From contig NZ_JAVFJJ010000013.1 in the NCBI RefSeq assembly GCF_030908245.1, positions 45,483-109,482 of the forward strand: DNA of 64,000 bases, written 5' to 3'. Position 1 is the stretch's first letter; the number at the start of each line of letters is the position of its first letter. The translations under genes and the position numbers were made by a program. This document shows, one piece after another, positions 48,835 to 56,754 of this stretch. The notes under the pieces are model-generated. The model was given only the letters and a program-made list of their open reading frames with translations. It had not been told where the DNA came from and ran no database searches. This stretch comes from Sinomonas sp. ASV322. Its GTDB lineage: Bacteria; Actinomycetota; Actinomycetes; Actinomycetales; Micrococcaceae.

Positions 48835-49773
48835 CTAGGGAACTACTGTCACGCTCCCCACCATGCCCATGTCGTCGTGGAACTCGCAGAAGTAGTTCCA
48901 AATGCCGAGCTGATCGAACGTCACGGAGAACGTCGACGGTCCGCCGACGAACGCCTCGAGGAGGGTTCCCGAGTCGACAGGCATTCCGTGCTGCATGAGC
49001 GTCGTGAACGTCACGGTGTGCGGAACGACCATGTGGTCCGCCGACAGATCGAACGTCACCGTCTGGCCGAGGTGCACGACGTCGTCTTGCCAGATGAACC
49101 GCATAACCTCGGTCAGGCCGTCGGCAGCACCGACGAACACGTGGGTCGGCGTCGCCTGCGCGGCCGTCGCGGCCCAGAGGCCGTAGCCGTGAGCAACAAT
49201 GCCCGCAGTTTCGGCCGCGGCCTGGGCGTCGTAGAAGGCCTGCGTGTGCGGATACGCCGCGTTCGGAGCCTGGACGTGGACGGTGAGCGTCATGACCTCA
49301 CCGTGGAAGAGGCAGAAGAACGTGAAGTCACCGCGTGCCGCGAACTTCTGGAGGTACGACGTCGAGGTCGGGAAATCGGGCACCGGCATCGTGGTCAGAA
49401 TGCCTGAATTGGTCCACGGGGCGGTCGGATCGAACACGGGACCGCCGACCCGCGGCACCGCGTCGGCGAGCAGATCGCCGATGCCCCTGATCGGCGTCGG
49501 GGGCGTTCCGAAGCTCACGGTGTGGACTTCGGCGGCGTTGGCCAGGAACTTGATCGAATCGCCCTGATCGATCCAGATCTCGCCGGGAAGGAAACGCATG
49601 CCCTGGATGGCAAGGTCAGGGGACTGCTCGCCGACGAGGACCCTCCACGTTGTGGCGTTCGGGTTCGTCGTGACGGAGGCCTGAGCCGGGGCCGTGCCCA
49701 CGAGGCCGACCACGAGCGCGACAAGTGCGAGCACGACGGCGTACGGGCGTTTGAGGACTGGACGAAGAGACAT
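48835..49773 (-). CDS. secreted double-cupredoxin (blue copper) protein
   Basis: The 312-aa product has a Sec signal peptide (MSLRPVLKRPYAVVLALVAL, then VVGLVGTAPAQA, cleavage near 32). Two plastocyanin-like domains follow. Domain 1 has NAAEVHTVSFG and DFTFFCLFHGEVMTLTV; domain 2 has HMVVPHTVTF and IWNYFCEFHDDMGMVGSVTV. Both keep His, Cys, His and Met copper ligands, with Cys-x2-His-x4-Met in domain 2 and one residue less in domain 1. It is probably a secreted type 1 copper electron carrier or copper-handling protein. The partner is unknown, and no oxidase genes lie nearby. Confidence 0.8.
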   Translation of the reverse strand: MSLRPVLKRPYAVVLALVALVVGLVGTAPAQASVTTNPNATTWRVLVGEQSPDLAIQGMRFLPGEIWIDQGDSIKFLANAAEVHTVSFGTPPTPIRGIGDLLADAVPRVGGPVFDPTAPWTNSGILTTMPVPDFPTSTSYLQKFAARGDFTFFCLFHGEVMTLTVHVQAPNAAYPHTQAFYDAQAAAETAGIVAHGYGLWAATAAQATPTHVFVGAADGLTEVMRFIWQDDVVHLGQTVTFDLSADHMVVPHTVTFTTLMQHGMPVDSGTLLEAFVGGPSTFSVTFDQLGIWNYFCEFHDDMGMVGSVTVVP

Positions 49774-50084
49774 GTCGGATGGTGCTCCTCATACGAGGCC
49801 ACGCGCCGCGCCCGTCCAGCTCGGGCGTCAGCATGACGAGCACCTCCCGCGCGTGCGGGCGGTGCGCGTGCGGCGTCAAACGGCACCCCAGCGCGTTAAC
49901 CGCTGCTCCGCTTCGGCGTCGAGACCCCGCCGAACAGGTTCCTGCCCCGCAGCCGGGACGGCGCGGGACAGAACCGGGATCAGGGTAGACCCAAACCGCA
50001 CAGCTGGCCAACAGTCTGCGTCGAGCAACCTGCCAGCTTCCCGGGAACGGCGTGCGTCTCGAGGGCACCCCTTAAGATCGGACC

Positions 50085-50606
50085 ATGACCCAGCCGACAG
50101 AGTCGTCCCCCGCCGCCCGCCCGGACTCTCCCGCCGCCCGCCCGGCCTCTCCCGCCGCCCGCCACAGCGTTCTCGTCCTCAACGGCCCGAACCTCAACCT
50201 GCTCGGCACGCGCGAACCGGAGAAGTACGGGACCGCGACTCTCGGGGACATCGAACGGCTGTGCGCGGGTGCGGCCGATGCGCGCGGGCTTGCGTGCGAG
50301 TTCGTCCAGTCCAACCACGAGGGCGCACTCATCGACGCGATCCATGCGGCACGCGGGTCCGCGGTCGGCATCGTCATCAACGCGGGCGCCTACACGCACA
50401 CTTCGGTCGCGATCCGCGACGCGATCTCGGCGGTCCAGCTCCCGGCCGTCGAGGTGCACATCACGAACGTCCACGCGCGCGAGCCGTTCCGGCACCACTC
50501 GTACCTGAGCGACGTCTGCAAGGCCGTCATCGCCGGGGCGGGCACGCTCGGCTACCGGTTCGCGATCGAGTACCTCGCGGAGCTCACGCAGGGGCCGGCC
50601 GTCTGA
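50085..50606 (+). CDS. aroQ: 3-dehydroquinate dehydratase, type II
   Basis: The 173-aa type II dehydroquinase is the third step of the shikimate pathway. The core starts [20 protein letters not shown] with the catalytic Tyr, then [40 protein letters not shown] and [20 protein letters not shown] with the catalytic His. The first 26 residues are an unusual extension of three SPAARP(D/A)-type heptads coded by a 21-bp repeat (50106-50165). The core would normally begin a few residues before VLVLNGPN. Confidence 0.92.
   Translation: MTQPTESSPAARPDSPAARPASPAARHSVLVLNGPNLNLLGTREPEKYGTATLGDIERLCAGAADARGLACEFVQSNHEGALIDAIHAARGSAVGIVINAGAYTHTSVAIRDAISAVQLPAVEVHITNVHAREPFRHHSYLSDVCKAVIAGAGTLGYRFAIEYLAELTQGPAV
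50106..50165. repeat. 21-bp in-frame repeat at the aroQ 5' end
   Basis: Nearly three units of tcccccgccgcccgcccgg-type sequence encode successive SPAARP heptads at the AroQ N-terminus. Confidence 0.75.
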
Positions 50607-50614
50607 CGCCCGCA

Positions 50615-50674
50615 ATCGACTGCTCCATAACTGTCGTTTTGAGGGCTCAAAACGACAGTTATGGAGCAGTCGAT
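50615..50674. terminator. 60-bp palindrome between convergent aroQ and the MarP-like gene
   Basis: Two 29-base arms pair perfectly with only GG between them (50644-50645). The sequence runs atcgactgctccataactgt to 50634 and on through cgttttgag. AT content is clearly above the surroundings, and oligo-T/oligo-A tracts inside the arms would serve termination from either side. It sits 8 bp after aroQ and 4 bp before the end of the MarP-like gene. Confidence 0.85.
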
Positions 50675-50678
50675 GCTG

Positions 50679-51863
50679 TTACTTGCGCGTGCACGCCCCA
50701 GGCTGCACGGGCTGGCTGAGTGACGCGGCCTCGTCGGCAACGGGCCTGACCTCGCTCATCGTGATCGCGTAGCCCACGCCGTCGGTGTTCTCCGACTTCG
50801 CGAACACCACGCCGGTCACGGCACCGTCAAGGGTGAGCAGCGGGCCGCCCGAGTTGCCCTGCTGGACTTGGCCCGAGATCTGATAGACCGTCTTGGGCGT
50901 CGCATTGGCGCCGTAGATGTCCGGGGCGAGCACCGTCGTCGTCCCTTGGATCGCCGCGGGGCGCATCGTGAACGGGCCGCCGAGCGGGTAACCGCCGAAG
51001 GCCGCCGACGTACCGGGCGGGCTGTTCCCGGCGAGATTGAGGCTCGGCAGCGAGAGGCCGCCGACGGCAAGCACGGCGAGGTCATGCACGCCGTCGAAAT
51101 AGACCACGTGAGCCGTGCGCGCCCCAGCATTCTGCATTTCGACGACGGGCTCGGGCACTCCCGCGACGACGTGCGCGTTCGTCAGGACTCGTCCCGGCGC
51201 CACGACGAAACCGCTTCCGGTCTGGTTCTGTCCGCACTGGAACGCGGTGCCCGTGATCCGGACAATCGACTTCGAGGCCGCGCGCAGGGCGGGCGAGTCC
51301 ATATTCGCGTCGGGAACGGGGACCGGATTGAGCGGGCCGATGCCCTCGATGATCCGCGGAAGCGTGTCGCCGAGAACAAAGGCGCGGAGCTGGGCGGCCT
51401 CCGCCTTGACGGGATCGGGAGTGAGCGCGTCGATCGCCGTGATGACGCGCGACGACGAGAGCTGCTGCGAGAGCACCGGCACGCCGACGCTTGAGACCGT
51501 GAATGCGAGCATCGACATGACGAGCGCCGCGACGGAGACGTTCGCGACGCCTCCCAGCGCGCGGTCGATGACCCCGAGCGGCCTCCAGCGGATCTGGCGC
51601 CGCACCCGCCGTCCGATCGTGGTGCCGACGGCGTTGCCCGCGACCATGAACACGATCGCCGTGACGACGACGGCGGCCGCGCGCCACCCGCTGTCCGAGA
51701 GCCACTGGCTGACGAGGGGGACGGCGAAGAACGCAGCTGCACCGCCCACGATGAAGCCGATGATGCCGCCGAGGCTCACGAGGAAACCTACCCGTGCTCC
51801 GTAGACGAGATAGCCGATGAGGACCACCACGAGTACAAGGTCCAGGAAGATCGTATCGAGCAT
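50679..51863 (-). CDS. MarP-like membrane-anchored serine protease (CvpA domain + trypsin-like domain)
   Basis: The 394-aa protein has four membrane helices of the CvpA/colicin V type (LDTIFLDLVLVVVLIGYLVY to ALVMSMLAFTVSSVGVPVLS), then an extracytoplasmic chymotrypsin-fold protease. The catalytic triad is visible: His231 in VLTNAHVVAG, Asp261 in GVHDLAVLAV and Ser338 in QQGNSGGPLL. It matches mycobacterial MarP, which supports acid and oxidative stress resistance by acting on cell-wall hydrolases. It is divergent from crp, with about 130 bp between. Confidence 0.9.
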   Translation of the reverse strand: MLDTIFLDLVLVVVLIGYLVYGARVGFLVSLGGIIGFIVGGAAAFFAVPLVSQWLSDSGWRAAAVVVTAIVFMVAGNAVGTTIGRRVRRQIRWRPLGVIDRALGGVANVSVAALVMSMLAFTVSSVGVPVLSQQLSSSRVITAIDALTPDPVKAEAAQLRAFVLGDTLPRIIEGIGPLNPVPVPDANMDSPALRAASKSIVRITGTAFQCGQNQTGSGFVVAPGRVLTNAHVVAGVPEPVVEMQNAGARTAHVVYFDGVHDLAVLAVGGLSLPSLNLAGNSPPGTSAAFGGYPLGGPFTMRPAAIQGTTTVLAPDIYGANATPKTVYQISGQVQQGNSGGPLLTLDGAVTGVVFAKSENTDGVGYAITMSEVRPVADEAASLSQPVQPGACTRK

Positions 51864-51913
51864 CCCCGACAGTCTATCGGCGCTGTCTGGGGCGAAGCTG
51901 GGCGGCCTGTCGG

Positions 51914-51929
51914 TGGCGTGTTCGTCACA
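51914..51929. promoter_or_regulatory. possible Crp site in the marP-crp intergenic region
   Basis: TGGCGTGTTCGTCACA matches the TGTGA-N6-TCACA Crp consensus perfectly in its right half and at 3 of 5 positions in its left half. Its position 66 bp before the crp start would suit autoregulation or control of the divergent protease gene. Confidence 0.3.
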
Positions 51930-51994
51930 AACACTTGCGGAATCTGAAAGAATGACCGCAGCGCAAGCACTGGCAATGTGATGAGGAGACTGAA

Positions 51995-52672
51995 TTGGAT
52001 ATCGAGGTACTGCGCCGCGCGCCGCTGTTCGCCACGCTCGACGACGAGGCCTTCCGCCTGCTCACGGACGAGCTCATGGAGGTGGACCTCTCCCGCGGTG
52101 CCTCGGTGTTCCGCGAGGGCGATCAGGGCGACCAGATGTACTTCATCGTCTCCGGCAAGATCAAGCTCGGCCGCACGTCGCCGGACGGCCGCGAGTCGCT
52201 CCTCGCGATCCTCGGCCCGGGCGAGCTCTTCGGCGAGATGGCCCTCTTCGACCCGGCGCCCCGCACTGCGACTGCGACGGCCGTCTCCGAGACGCGCCTC
52301 GCGGGCCTCAAGAACGATGCGCTCGTGGCCCTGCTCCGCGCACGCCCCGAGGTCTCGGCCCAGCTGCTCCAGGCGCTCGCCCGCCGCTTGCGCCGCACGA
52401 ACGATTCGCTGTCCGACCTGGTCTTCAGCGACGTCCCCGGCCGCGTGGCCAAGGCGCTCCTCGACCTCGCGGACCGCTTCGGCCGCCCCGCGACCGATGG
52501 CGTCCTCGTGGCGCACGAGCTCACGCAGGAGGAGCTCGCACAGCTCGTCGGCGCGTCGCGCGAGACCGTGAACAAGGCCCTCGCCGAGTTCGTACAGCGC
52601 GGCTGGATCCGCCTCGAGGCGCGCGCCGTCGTCATCCTCGACATGCCGCGCCTGCGCCAGCGGAGCCGGTAG
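51995..52672 (+). CDS. crp: Crp/Fnr-family global transcriptional regulator
   Basis: The 225-aa regulator has a cyclic-nucleotide-binding domain: FREGDQGDQMYFIVSGKIKL and the phosphate-binding cassette FGEMALFDPAPRTATATA. A C-helix and winged helix follow, with recognition segment TQEELAQLVGASRETVNKAL. It matches the actinobacterial Crp/GlxR type, which binds cAMP and controls carbon metabolism, plausibly including acs and the sugar clusters. The start codon is TTG at 51995; AGGAG about 6 nt upstream decides it and gives the family N-terminus (M)DIEVLRRAPLFATLDDEA. Confidence 0.92.
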   Translation: MDIEVLRRAPLFATLDDEAFRLLTDELMEVDLSRGASVFREGDQGDQMYFIVSGKIKLGRTSPDGRESLLAILGPGELFGEMALFDPAPRTATATAVSETRLAGLKNDALVALLRARPEVSAQLLQALARRLRRTNDSLSDLVFSDVPGRVAKALLDLADRFGRPATDGVLVAHELTQEELAQLVGASRETVNKALAEFVQRGWIRLEARAVVILDMPRLRQRSR

Positions 52673-52697
52673 GGATTCCCGGACAGACACCGACGAC

Positions 52698-52734
52698 GAC
52701 GGCGCCGCTCCCCACTGCGGGGAGCGGCGCCGTC
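52698..52734 (+). terminator. terminator hairpin after crp
   Basis: GACGGCGCCGCTCCCC pairs perfectly with GGGGAGCGGCGCCGTC around a 5-nt loop, 25 bp after the crp stop. It shares the ACGACGGCG arm seen in other terminators. Confidence 0.85.
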
Positions 52735-52746
52735 GCTCGTCTGACC

Positions 52747-52809
52747 GGAAGACGGGTTGTGGCCGGGAAGACGGCTACGGGTCGCCTTCTCGGCCACAAG
52801 CCGTCTTCC
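52747..52809. terminator. second, longer hairpin between crp and the convergent NUDIX gene
   Basis: A 24-bp stem (52747-52770 with 52786-52809, one mismatch and one G-T pair) closes a 15-nt loop. It begins GGAAGACGGGTTGTGGCCG and probably terminates transcription of the minus-strand NUDIX gene. Confidence 0.7.
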
Positions 52810-52862
52810 CGACGCCTGCCCGCCTCTCGCCGAAGGGGTGGCCACGTCGCGCCCGCGGCGCG

Positions 52863-53801
52863 TCAGGAGGCGATGCCGCCCGGATGGGGTACGGTCGCGA
52901 GGGCCTCTGTGGCCGGAGCCGCGCTCGGCGCCTCGACGCGGAGCCACAGCTGGCCGTTGTCCTCTTCGAGTTCGGCCTGGTACGTGTGCGTCGAGCGCTT
53001 GATGTTGAGATACGCGATGCAGCCCTTGGCCTTCGCGATCTTCTCGAGGATGATCTCGCTCGCGGGCACGAGGAGCTCCGGGAGGGGGAGGCCTCGCGTG
53101 TCCTCTTCGCCGATCAGGTCGCCGATCGCCGTCGAGTCGCGATCCTTGAGCAGGCGGGCCGGGAGCGCCCACTCGCCCCAGACGCCCTTGCTCGGAAGGA
53201 GCGTCGGCGTCTGGCCAACGGGGAGGGTGGCCGCGAAGTACCGGGTGTCGAAGCGCCGGTGCGCGAAGTCCGGCGAGACCCAGTGCACGAGCGGGCGGAG
53301 CAGGTCCGTCCGGAGGCCGAGGCCACGCTTGGAGATGAACTCGGCGAAGCCGATCTCCTCGCTCGCGACGGCTTCGCGCACCCGCGTCCAATCGGGGGTG
53401 TTCGTGCCCTCGACGAGGGTCGTGGCGTCGCTCCCTGCAAGGAGAACTCCGGTCTCTTCGAACAGCTCGCGGATCGCCGCGACGACGTGCGAGCGGGCGA
53501 GGGCGAAGTCCGTCACGCCGAGCATTTCGGCCCAGTGGCCGACCGACGGGCCGAACCAGTCGAACGTGTCGTGGTCGGTGTTCTGGACCGATCCGCCCGG
53601 GAACGCTACAACCCCGAGCGGAGAGTTGCCGGGCCGGTACGCGAGCCACGTCTCTGTGCCCTCGACCGAATCGCGAACGAGGACGACGGAGGAGGCGAGC
53701 CGCGCCGTCCTCGGCGGACGGTCCCCTTCTTCAAGCCAGCTTCGTGCGGCTCCCTGGAGCCGCTTGGGAACGATGAAGCGGCGGCTATGCGAACTCAGCA
53801 A
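52863..53801 (-). CDS. NUDIX hydrolase
   Basis: The 312-aa NUDIX protein has VVAFPGGSVQNTDHDTFDWF near residue 65 and a displaced REIFEETG-type box, AAIRELFEETGVLLAGSD, near 108, giving a longer loop than classical NUDIX enzymes. RFDTRYFAATLPVGQTPTLL follows. This resembles the NUDT7/NUDT19-like class acting on CoA or nucleotide pyrophosphates, but the substrate is not certain. The start is a TTG at 53801 preceded by GAGGTGG; it overlaps the ridA stop by 17 bp. The corresponding mycobacterial neighbour of crp/ridA is also a NUDIX protein. Confidence 0.8.
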   Translation of the reverse strand: MLSSHSRRFIVPKRLQGAARSWLEEGDRPPRTARLASSVVLVRDSVEGTETWLAYRPGNSPLGVVAFPGGSVQNTDHDTFDWFGPSVGHWAEMLGVTDFALARSHVVAAIRELFEETGVLLAGSDATTLVEGTNTPDWTRVREAVASEEIGFAEFISKRGLGLRTDLLRPLVHWVSPDFAHRRFDTRYFAATLPVGQTPTLLPSKGVWGEWALPARLLKDRDSTAIGDLIGEEDTRGLPLPELLVPASEIILEKIAKAKGCIAYLNIKRSTHTYQAELEEDNGQLWLRVEAPSAAPATEALATVPHPGGIAS

Positions 53802-54276
53802 TCAGTTCCACCTCGACCGGGGCGTCGAGCGGGAGGACCGCGACGCCGACGGCGGAGCGGGCATGGATGCCCGCCTCGCCGAAAACCTTCCCCAGGAGCT
53901 CGGAGGCCCCGTTGATGACGCCCGGCTGTCCCGTGAACGACGGGTCGGAGGCGACGAAGCCCACGACTTTGACGATGCGCGTGACGCGGTCGAGGTCGCC
54001 GATCTGGGCCTTGACCGCTGCGAGGGCGTTGATGATGCTCAGTTCGGCGTAGCGCTTGGCGTCCTCGGCGCTCACCTCGGCGCCGACTTTGCCGGTTGCG
54101 GGCAGCTGGCCCTTGACGAACGGGAGCTGGCCGGCCGTGTACACGAAACCGCCGGCGACGGCGGCGGGAACGTACGCGGCGACGGGCGCCGCGACCTCGG
54201 GCAGGCTCAGGCCGAGATCGGCGAGACGCTGCTCGACGGCTCCGAGCGCTGCGGTCGTTGCCTCTGCTTCGCTCAT
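53785..54276 (-). CDS. RidA-family protein (enamine/imine deaminase-like)
   Basis: The 163-aa Rid-family protein has AAYVPAAVAGGFVYTAGQLP and VKGQLPATGKVGAEVSAEDA, then ALAAVKAQIGDLDRVTRIVK and a C-terminal ARSAVGVAVLPLDAPVEVEL. RidA proteins hydrolyse reactive 2-aminoacrylate-type intermediates. The arginine typical of active RidA lies in this last segment, ARSAVGV, so activity is plausible. It is longer than E. coli RidA (about 128 aa), as in the actinobacterial subgroup. The ATG overlaps the DUF4177 stop by 4 nt (ATGA). Confidence 0.87.
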   Translation of the reverse strand: MSEAEATTAALGAVEQRLADLGLSLPEVAAPVAAYVPAAVAGGFVYTAGQLPFVKGQLPATGKVGAEVSAEDAKRYAELSIINALAAVKAQIGDLDRVTRIVKVVGFVASDPSFTGQPGVINGASELLGKVFGEAGIHARSAVGVAVLPLDAPVEVELIAEFA

Positions 54277-54431
54277 GCCTGCTTCTCCCTCTTCATGTAG
54301 GCCACCAGCCCGTTTCCGCCGGGTCCCGGGACGACTTGGACGAGCTCCCAGCCGTCCTCGCCCCACTGGTCGAGGATCTGCTTGGTGGCGTGGACGATCA
54401 GCGGTACGGTGGCGTACTCCCACGTGGTCAT
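54273..54431 (-). CDS. DUF4177 domain small protein
   Basis: The 52-aa protein MTTWEYATVPLIVHATKQIL, then DQWGEDGWELVQVVPGPGGN, is the complete DUF4177 domain (W-E-Y ... L-x-x-x-G-x-x-G-W-E-L). Function unknown. It overlaps ridA by 4 nt and in many actinobacteria is found in the same place, between crp/ridA and the class A PBP gene. The ATG is 37 bp from the divergent PBP start, so both promoters must be very compact. Confidence 0.82.
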   Translation of the reverse strand: MTTWEYATVPLIVHATKQILDQWGEDGWELVQVVPGPGGNGLVAYMKREKQA

Positions 54432-54468
54432 AAGGTCTAGGTTAGTCGGTCCCGGTAGACTGCCCTGC

Positions 54469-56754
54469 ATGGCGTCTGGCAAGAATCCGCTCTTCGACAC
54501 GGCCACAACGCTCGGCAAGATCATCGCCTTCCTTGGCATCAGTGCGATCTGCGGAGTGCTCGTGGCGGGACTCATGGTGCCCGCCGCGGCCGTGACCGGG
54601 GGTGCAGCGAACGGCTCGGTCCAGTTCTTCAACAACCTCCCAAGCGAGCTCACCGTGAGCCCTCCGGGGCAGGTGACGAAGATCGTCGCGTCCGACGGCT
54701 CGCCGATCGCGACCCTGTTCAGCGAGAACCGGACGCCGGTCAAGCTCGACCAGATGTCCCCGAATATCAAGAACGCGCTCGTCGCGATCGAGGACTACCG
54801 GTTCTACGACCACGGCGGCGTCGACATGACCGGCATTCTGCGCGCCCTGTCCTCCAACCTCGGCGGCGGCCATCAGGGGGCCTCGACCCTCACGCAGCAG
54901 TACGTCACAAACGTCATCAACGAGAACCTCGTCGCCCAGGGCAAGGACGATCAAGTCGTCCTGAACGGCCAAAAGGGCGTCGGCGACAAGCTGCGCGAGA
55001 TGAAGCTCGCGATCGCGCTCGAGAAGCAGATGAGCAAGGACCAGATCCTCGAGGGCTACCTCAACATCGTCTTCTTCAACAGCAACGCATATGGCATCCA
55101 GGCCGCGAGCCAGTACTTCTTCTCGGTCGACGCGAAGGACCTCTCGCTCCCCCAGGCGGCAACGCTCGCGGGGCTCGTCAACAGCCCGAGCGCGTTCAAC
55201 CCGATTGTTCATCCCGAAGCGTCGACGAAGCGCCGCAACCTCGTGCTCGACGCGATGCTCGACCACGGCAAGATCAACCAGCAGCAGCACGACGAAGCCG
55301 TCAAGACGCCCATGCAGACCAAGGTGAACCAGCCCAAGCAGGGCTGCCAGTACGCGGTGCAGGCGCAGTACTTCTGCGACTACGTGTACCACCAGCTGCT
55401 CAACGACCCCGCCTACGGTGCGAGCGAGGACGAGCGCGCCCTCAAGCTCTCGCGCGGCGGCCTCACGATCAAGACGACGCTCGACCCGCGCCTCCAGGGT
55501 CCGGCTCAGGCACAGGTGGACTCCACGGCCGGGGCGAACCCAGACAAGTGGGGCGCCTCGCTCGTGACGGTCGAACCGGGGACGGGCAAGGTTCTCGCCA
55601 TGGCGCAGAACTCGCGCAAGCTCGCCGGACAGGGCGCCGACTTCGTCTCGGACTACAACTTCAATGTCGACAACAGCGACGGCAAGGGCAATCCGCTTGG
55701 CGGAGTGGGCGGCATGCAGCCCGGCTCGACGATGAAGCCCTTCACCCTCACGGCGTGGCTCAACGAGGGCAAGTCGACCAATCAGGTTGTGGACGCGTCG
55801 AAGCGCCGCTACTCGCTCAACTATCCGTGGAAGACGACGTGTGGCCGAGTCAATGGCGCCTACGACGACACGACCGCCGGGCCCCCGTACCACACTGCCA
55901 AGGACCTGCAGAACGACGAGCCGCAGTGGTACCGCCCCATGTCCGTCCGCGAGGGCATCTACCAGTCGATCAACACTGCGACGTTCGCGTCCGCCGCCGG
56001 CCTGAATGACTTCTGCGATATCCAGCGTGCCGCCGACGCACTCGGAATGCACACCGGCGAAGGGCCCGACAAGAAGCTGGATCTTTCGACCCTCGGCAAC
56101 TTGCTGGGTGGGCCGAACGTGGCGCCCATGACGCTTGCGAGCGCTTTCGCAGCCTTCGCGAGCAACGGCACGGTCTGCCAGCCGATGTCGATCGCTGAGG
56201 TGGACGATTCGCAGGGCAAGAAGATCGGCGGACAGGCACCGACGTGCCAGCAGAACGCCATCAAGCCGGATGTTGCCAAGGCCGTGACCAACGTCCTCCA
56301 GGACGTCCTGACCAAGGGTTCGGGCTACAACATCAAGGACGCGGGCGGCCAGACCATCAGGGTCGGAGTGCCGGACGCAGCGAAGACCGGTACCAACGAG
56401 CTCAACAACCAGACATGGGTCGTGGGCTTCACCCGCGGCCTTGCCACCGCGTCGTTCTTCGGTGACCCGTTCAACTCGACGGCCAGGGTCGGCCAGGGCG
56501 TCATGATCAACGGAAGGTACTACAAGTCGGTCGACGGTGCCTTCATCGCCGGACCGCAGTGGGCCTACTACATGCAGAAGGTCGCGCCGCTGTTCGATCA
56601 CGGCGAGTTCGACGCCCCGCCGCAGAACCTCATCGGCGCGCCGCCGGCCCAGAAGAGCGACGACAACGGCGGCACCTCGCCGTCGAACGGCGCCTCGCAG
56701 CCTCCCGCGACGCCACAGCCGGGCCCGACGGACAAGGGCAAGGGCAAGCCCTGA
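54469..56754 (+). CDS. class A penicillin-binding protein (PonA-type transglycosylase/transpeptidase)
   Basis: This 761-aa bifunctional peptidoglycan synthase has one membrane helix near residues 20-45. The GT51 glycosyltransferase has catalytic Glu108 in VAIEDYRFYDHGGVDMTGIL and HQGASTLTQQYVTNVI. The transpeptidase has SxxK in GGMQPGSTMKPFTL (Ser about 420), SxN in IYQSINTATF and the KTGT motif near 640. A Pro/Gly/Ser-rich tail follows, with no PASTA domain. It acts on the outer membrane face. TAGACT lies 9 bp before the ATG, fitting a leaderless transcript; a longer frame to 54382 is antisense to DUF4177. Confidence 0.93.
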   Translation: MASGKNPLFDTATTLGKIIAFLGISAICGVLVAGLMVPAAAVTGGAANGSVQFFNNLPSELTVSPPGQVTKIVASDGSPIATLFSENRTPVKLDQMSPNIKNALVAIEDYRFYDHGGVDMTGILRALSSNLGGGHQGASTLTQQYVTNVINENLVAQGKDDQVVLNGQKGVGDKLREMKLAIALEKQMSKDQILEGYLNIVFFNSNAYGIQAASQYFFSVDAKDLSLPQAATLAGLVNSPSAFNPIVHPEASTKRRNLVLDAMLDHGKINQQQHDEAVKTPMQTKVNQPKQGCQYAVQAQYFCDYVYHQLLNDPAYGASEDERALKLSRGGLTIKTTLDPRLQGPAQAQVDSTAGANPDKWGASLVTVEPGTGKVLAMAQNSRKLAGQGADFVSDYNFNVDNSDGKGNPLGGVGGMQPGSTMKPFTLTAWLNEGKSTNQVVDASKRRYSLNYPWKTTCGRVNGAYDDTTAGPPYHTAKDLQNDEPQWYRPMSVREGIYQSINTATFASAAGLNDFCDIQRAADALGMHTGEGPDKKLDLSTLGNLLGGPNVAPMTLASAFAAFASNGTVCQPMSIAEVDDSQGKKIGGQAPTCQQNAIKPDVAKAVTNVLQDVLTKGSGYNIKDAGGQTIRVGVPDAAKTGTNELNNQTWVVGFTRGLATASFFGDPFNSTARVGQGVMINGRYYKSVDGAFIAGPQWAYYMQKVAPLFDHGEFDAPPQNLIGAPPAQKSDDNGGTSPSNGASQPPATPQPGPTDKGKGKP

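Noticed and set aside
49774..50084. 311-bp gap between the cupredoxin and aroQ
   Set aside because: Only short shadow frames without ribosome sites were seen; it probably holds the two divergent promoters.
54442..56601. Long open frame antisense to the class A PBP gene
   Set aside because: Shadow of third-position GC bias; the plus-strand PBP motifs are decisive.
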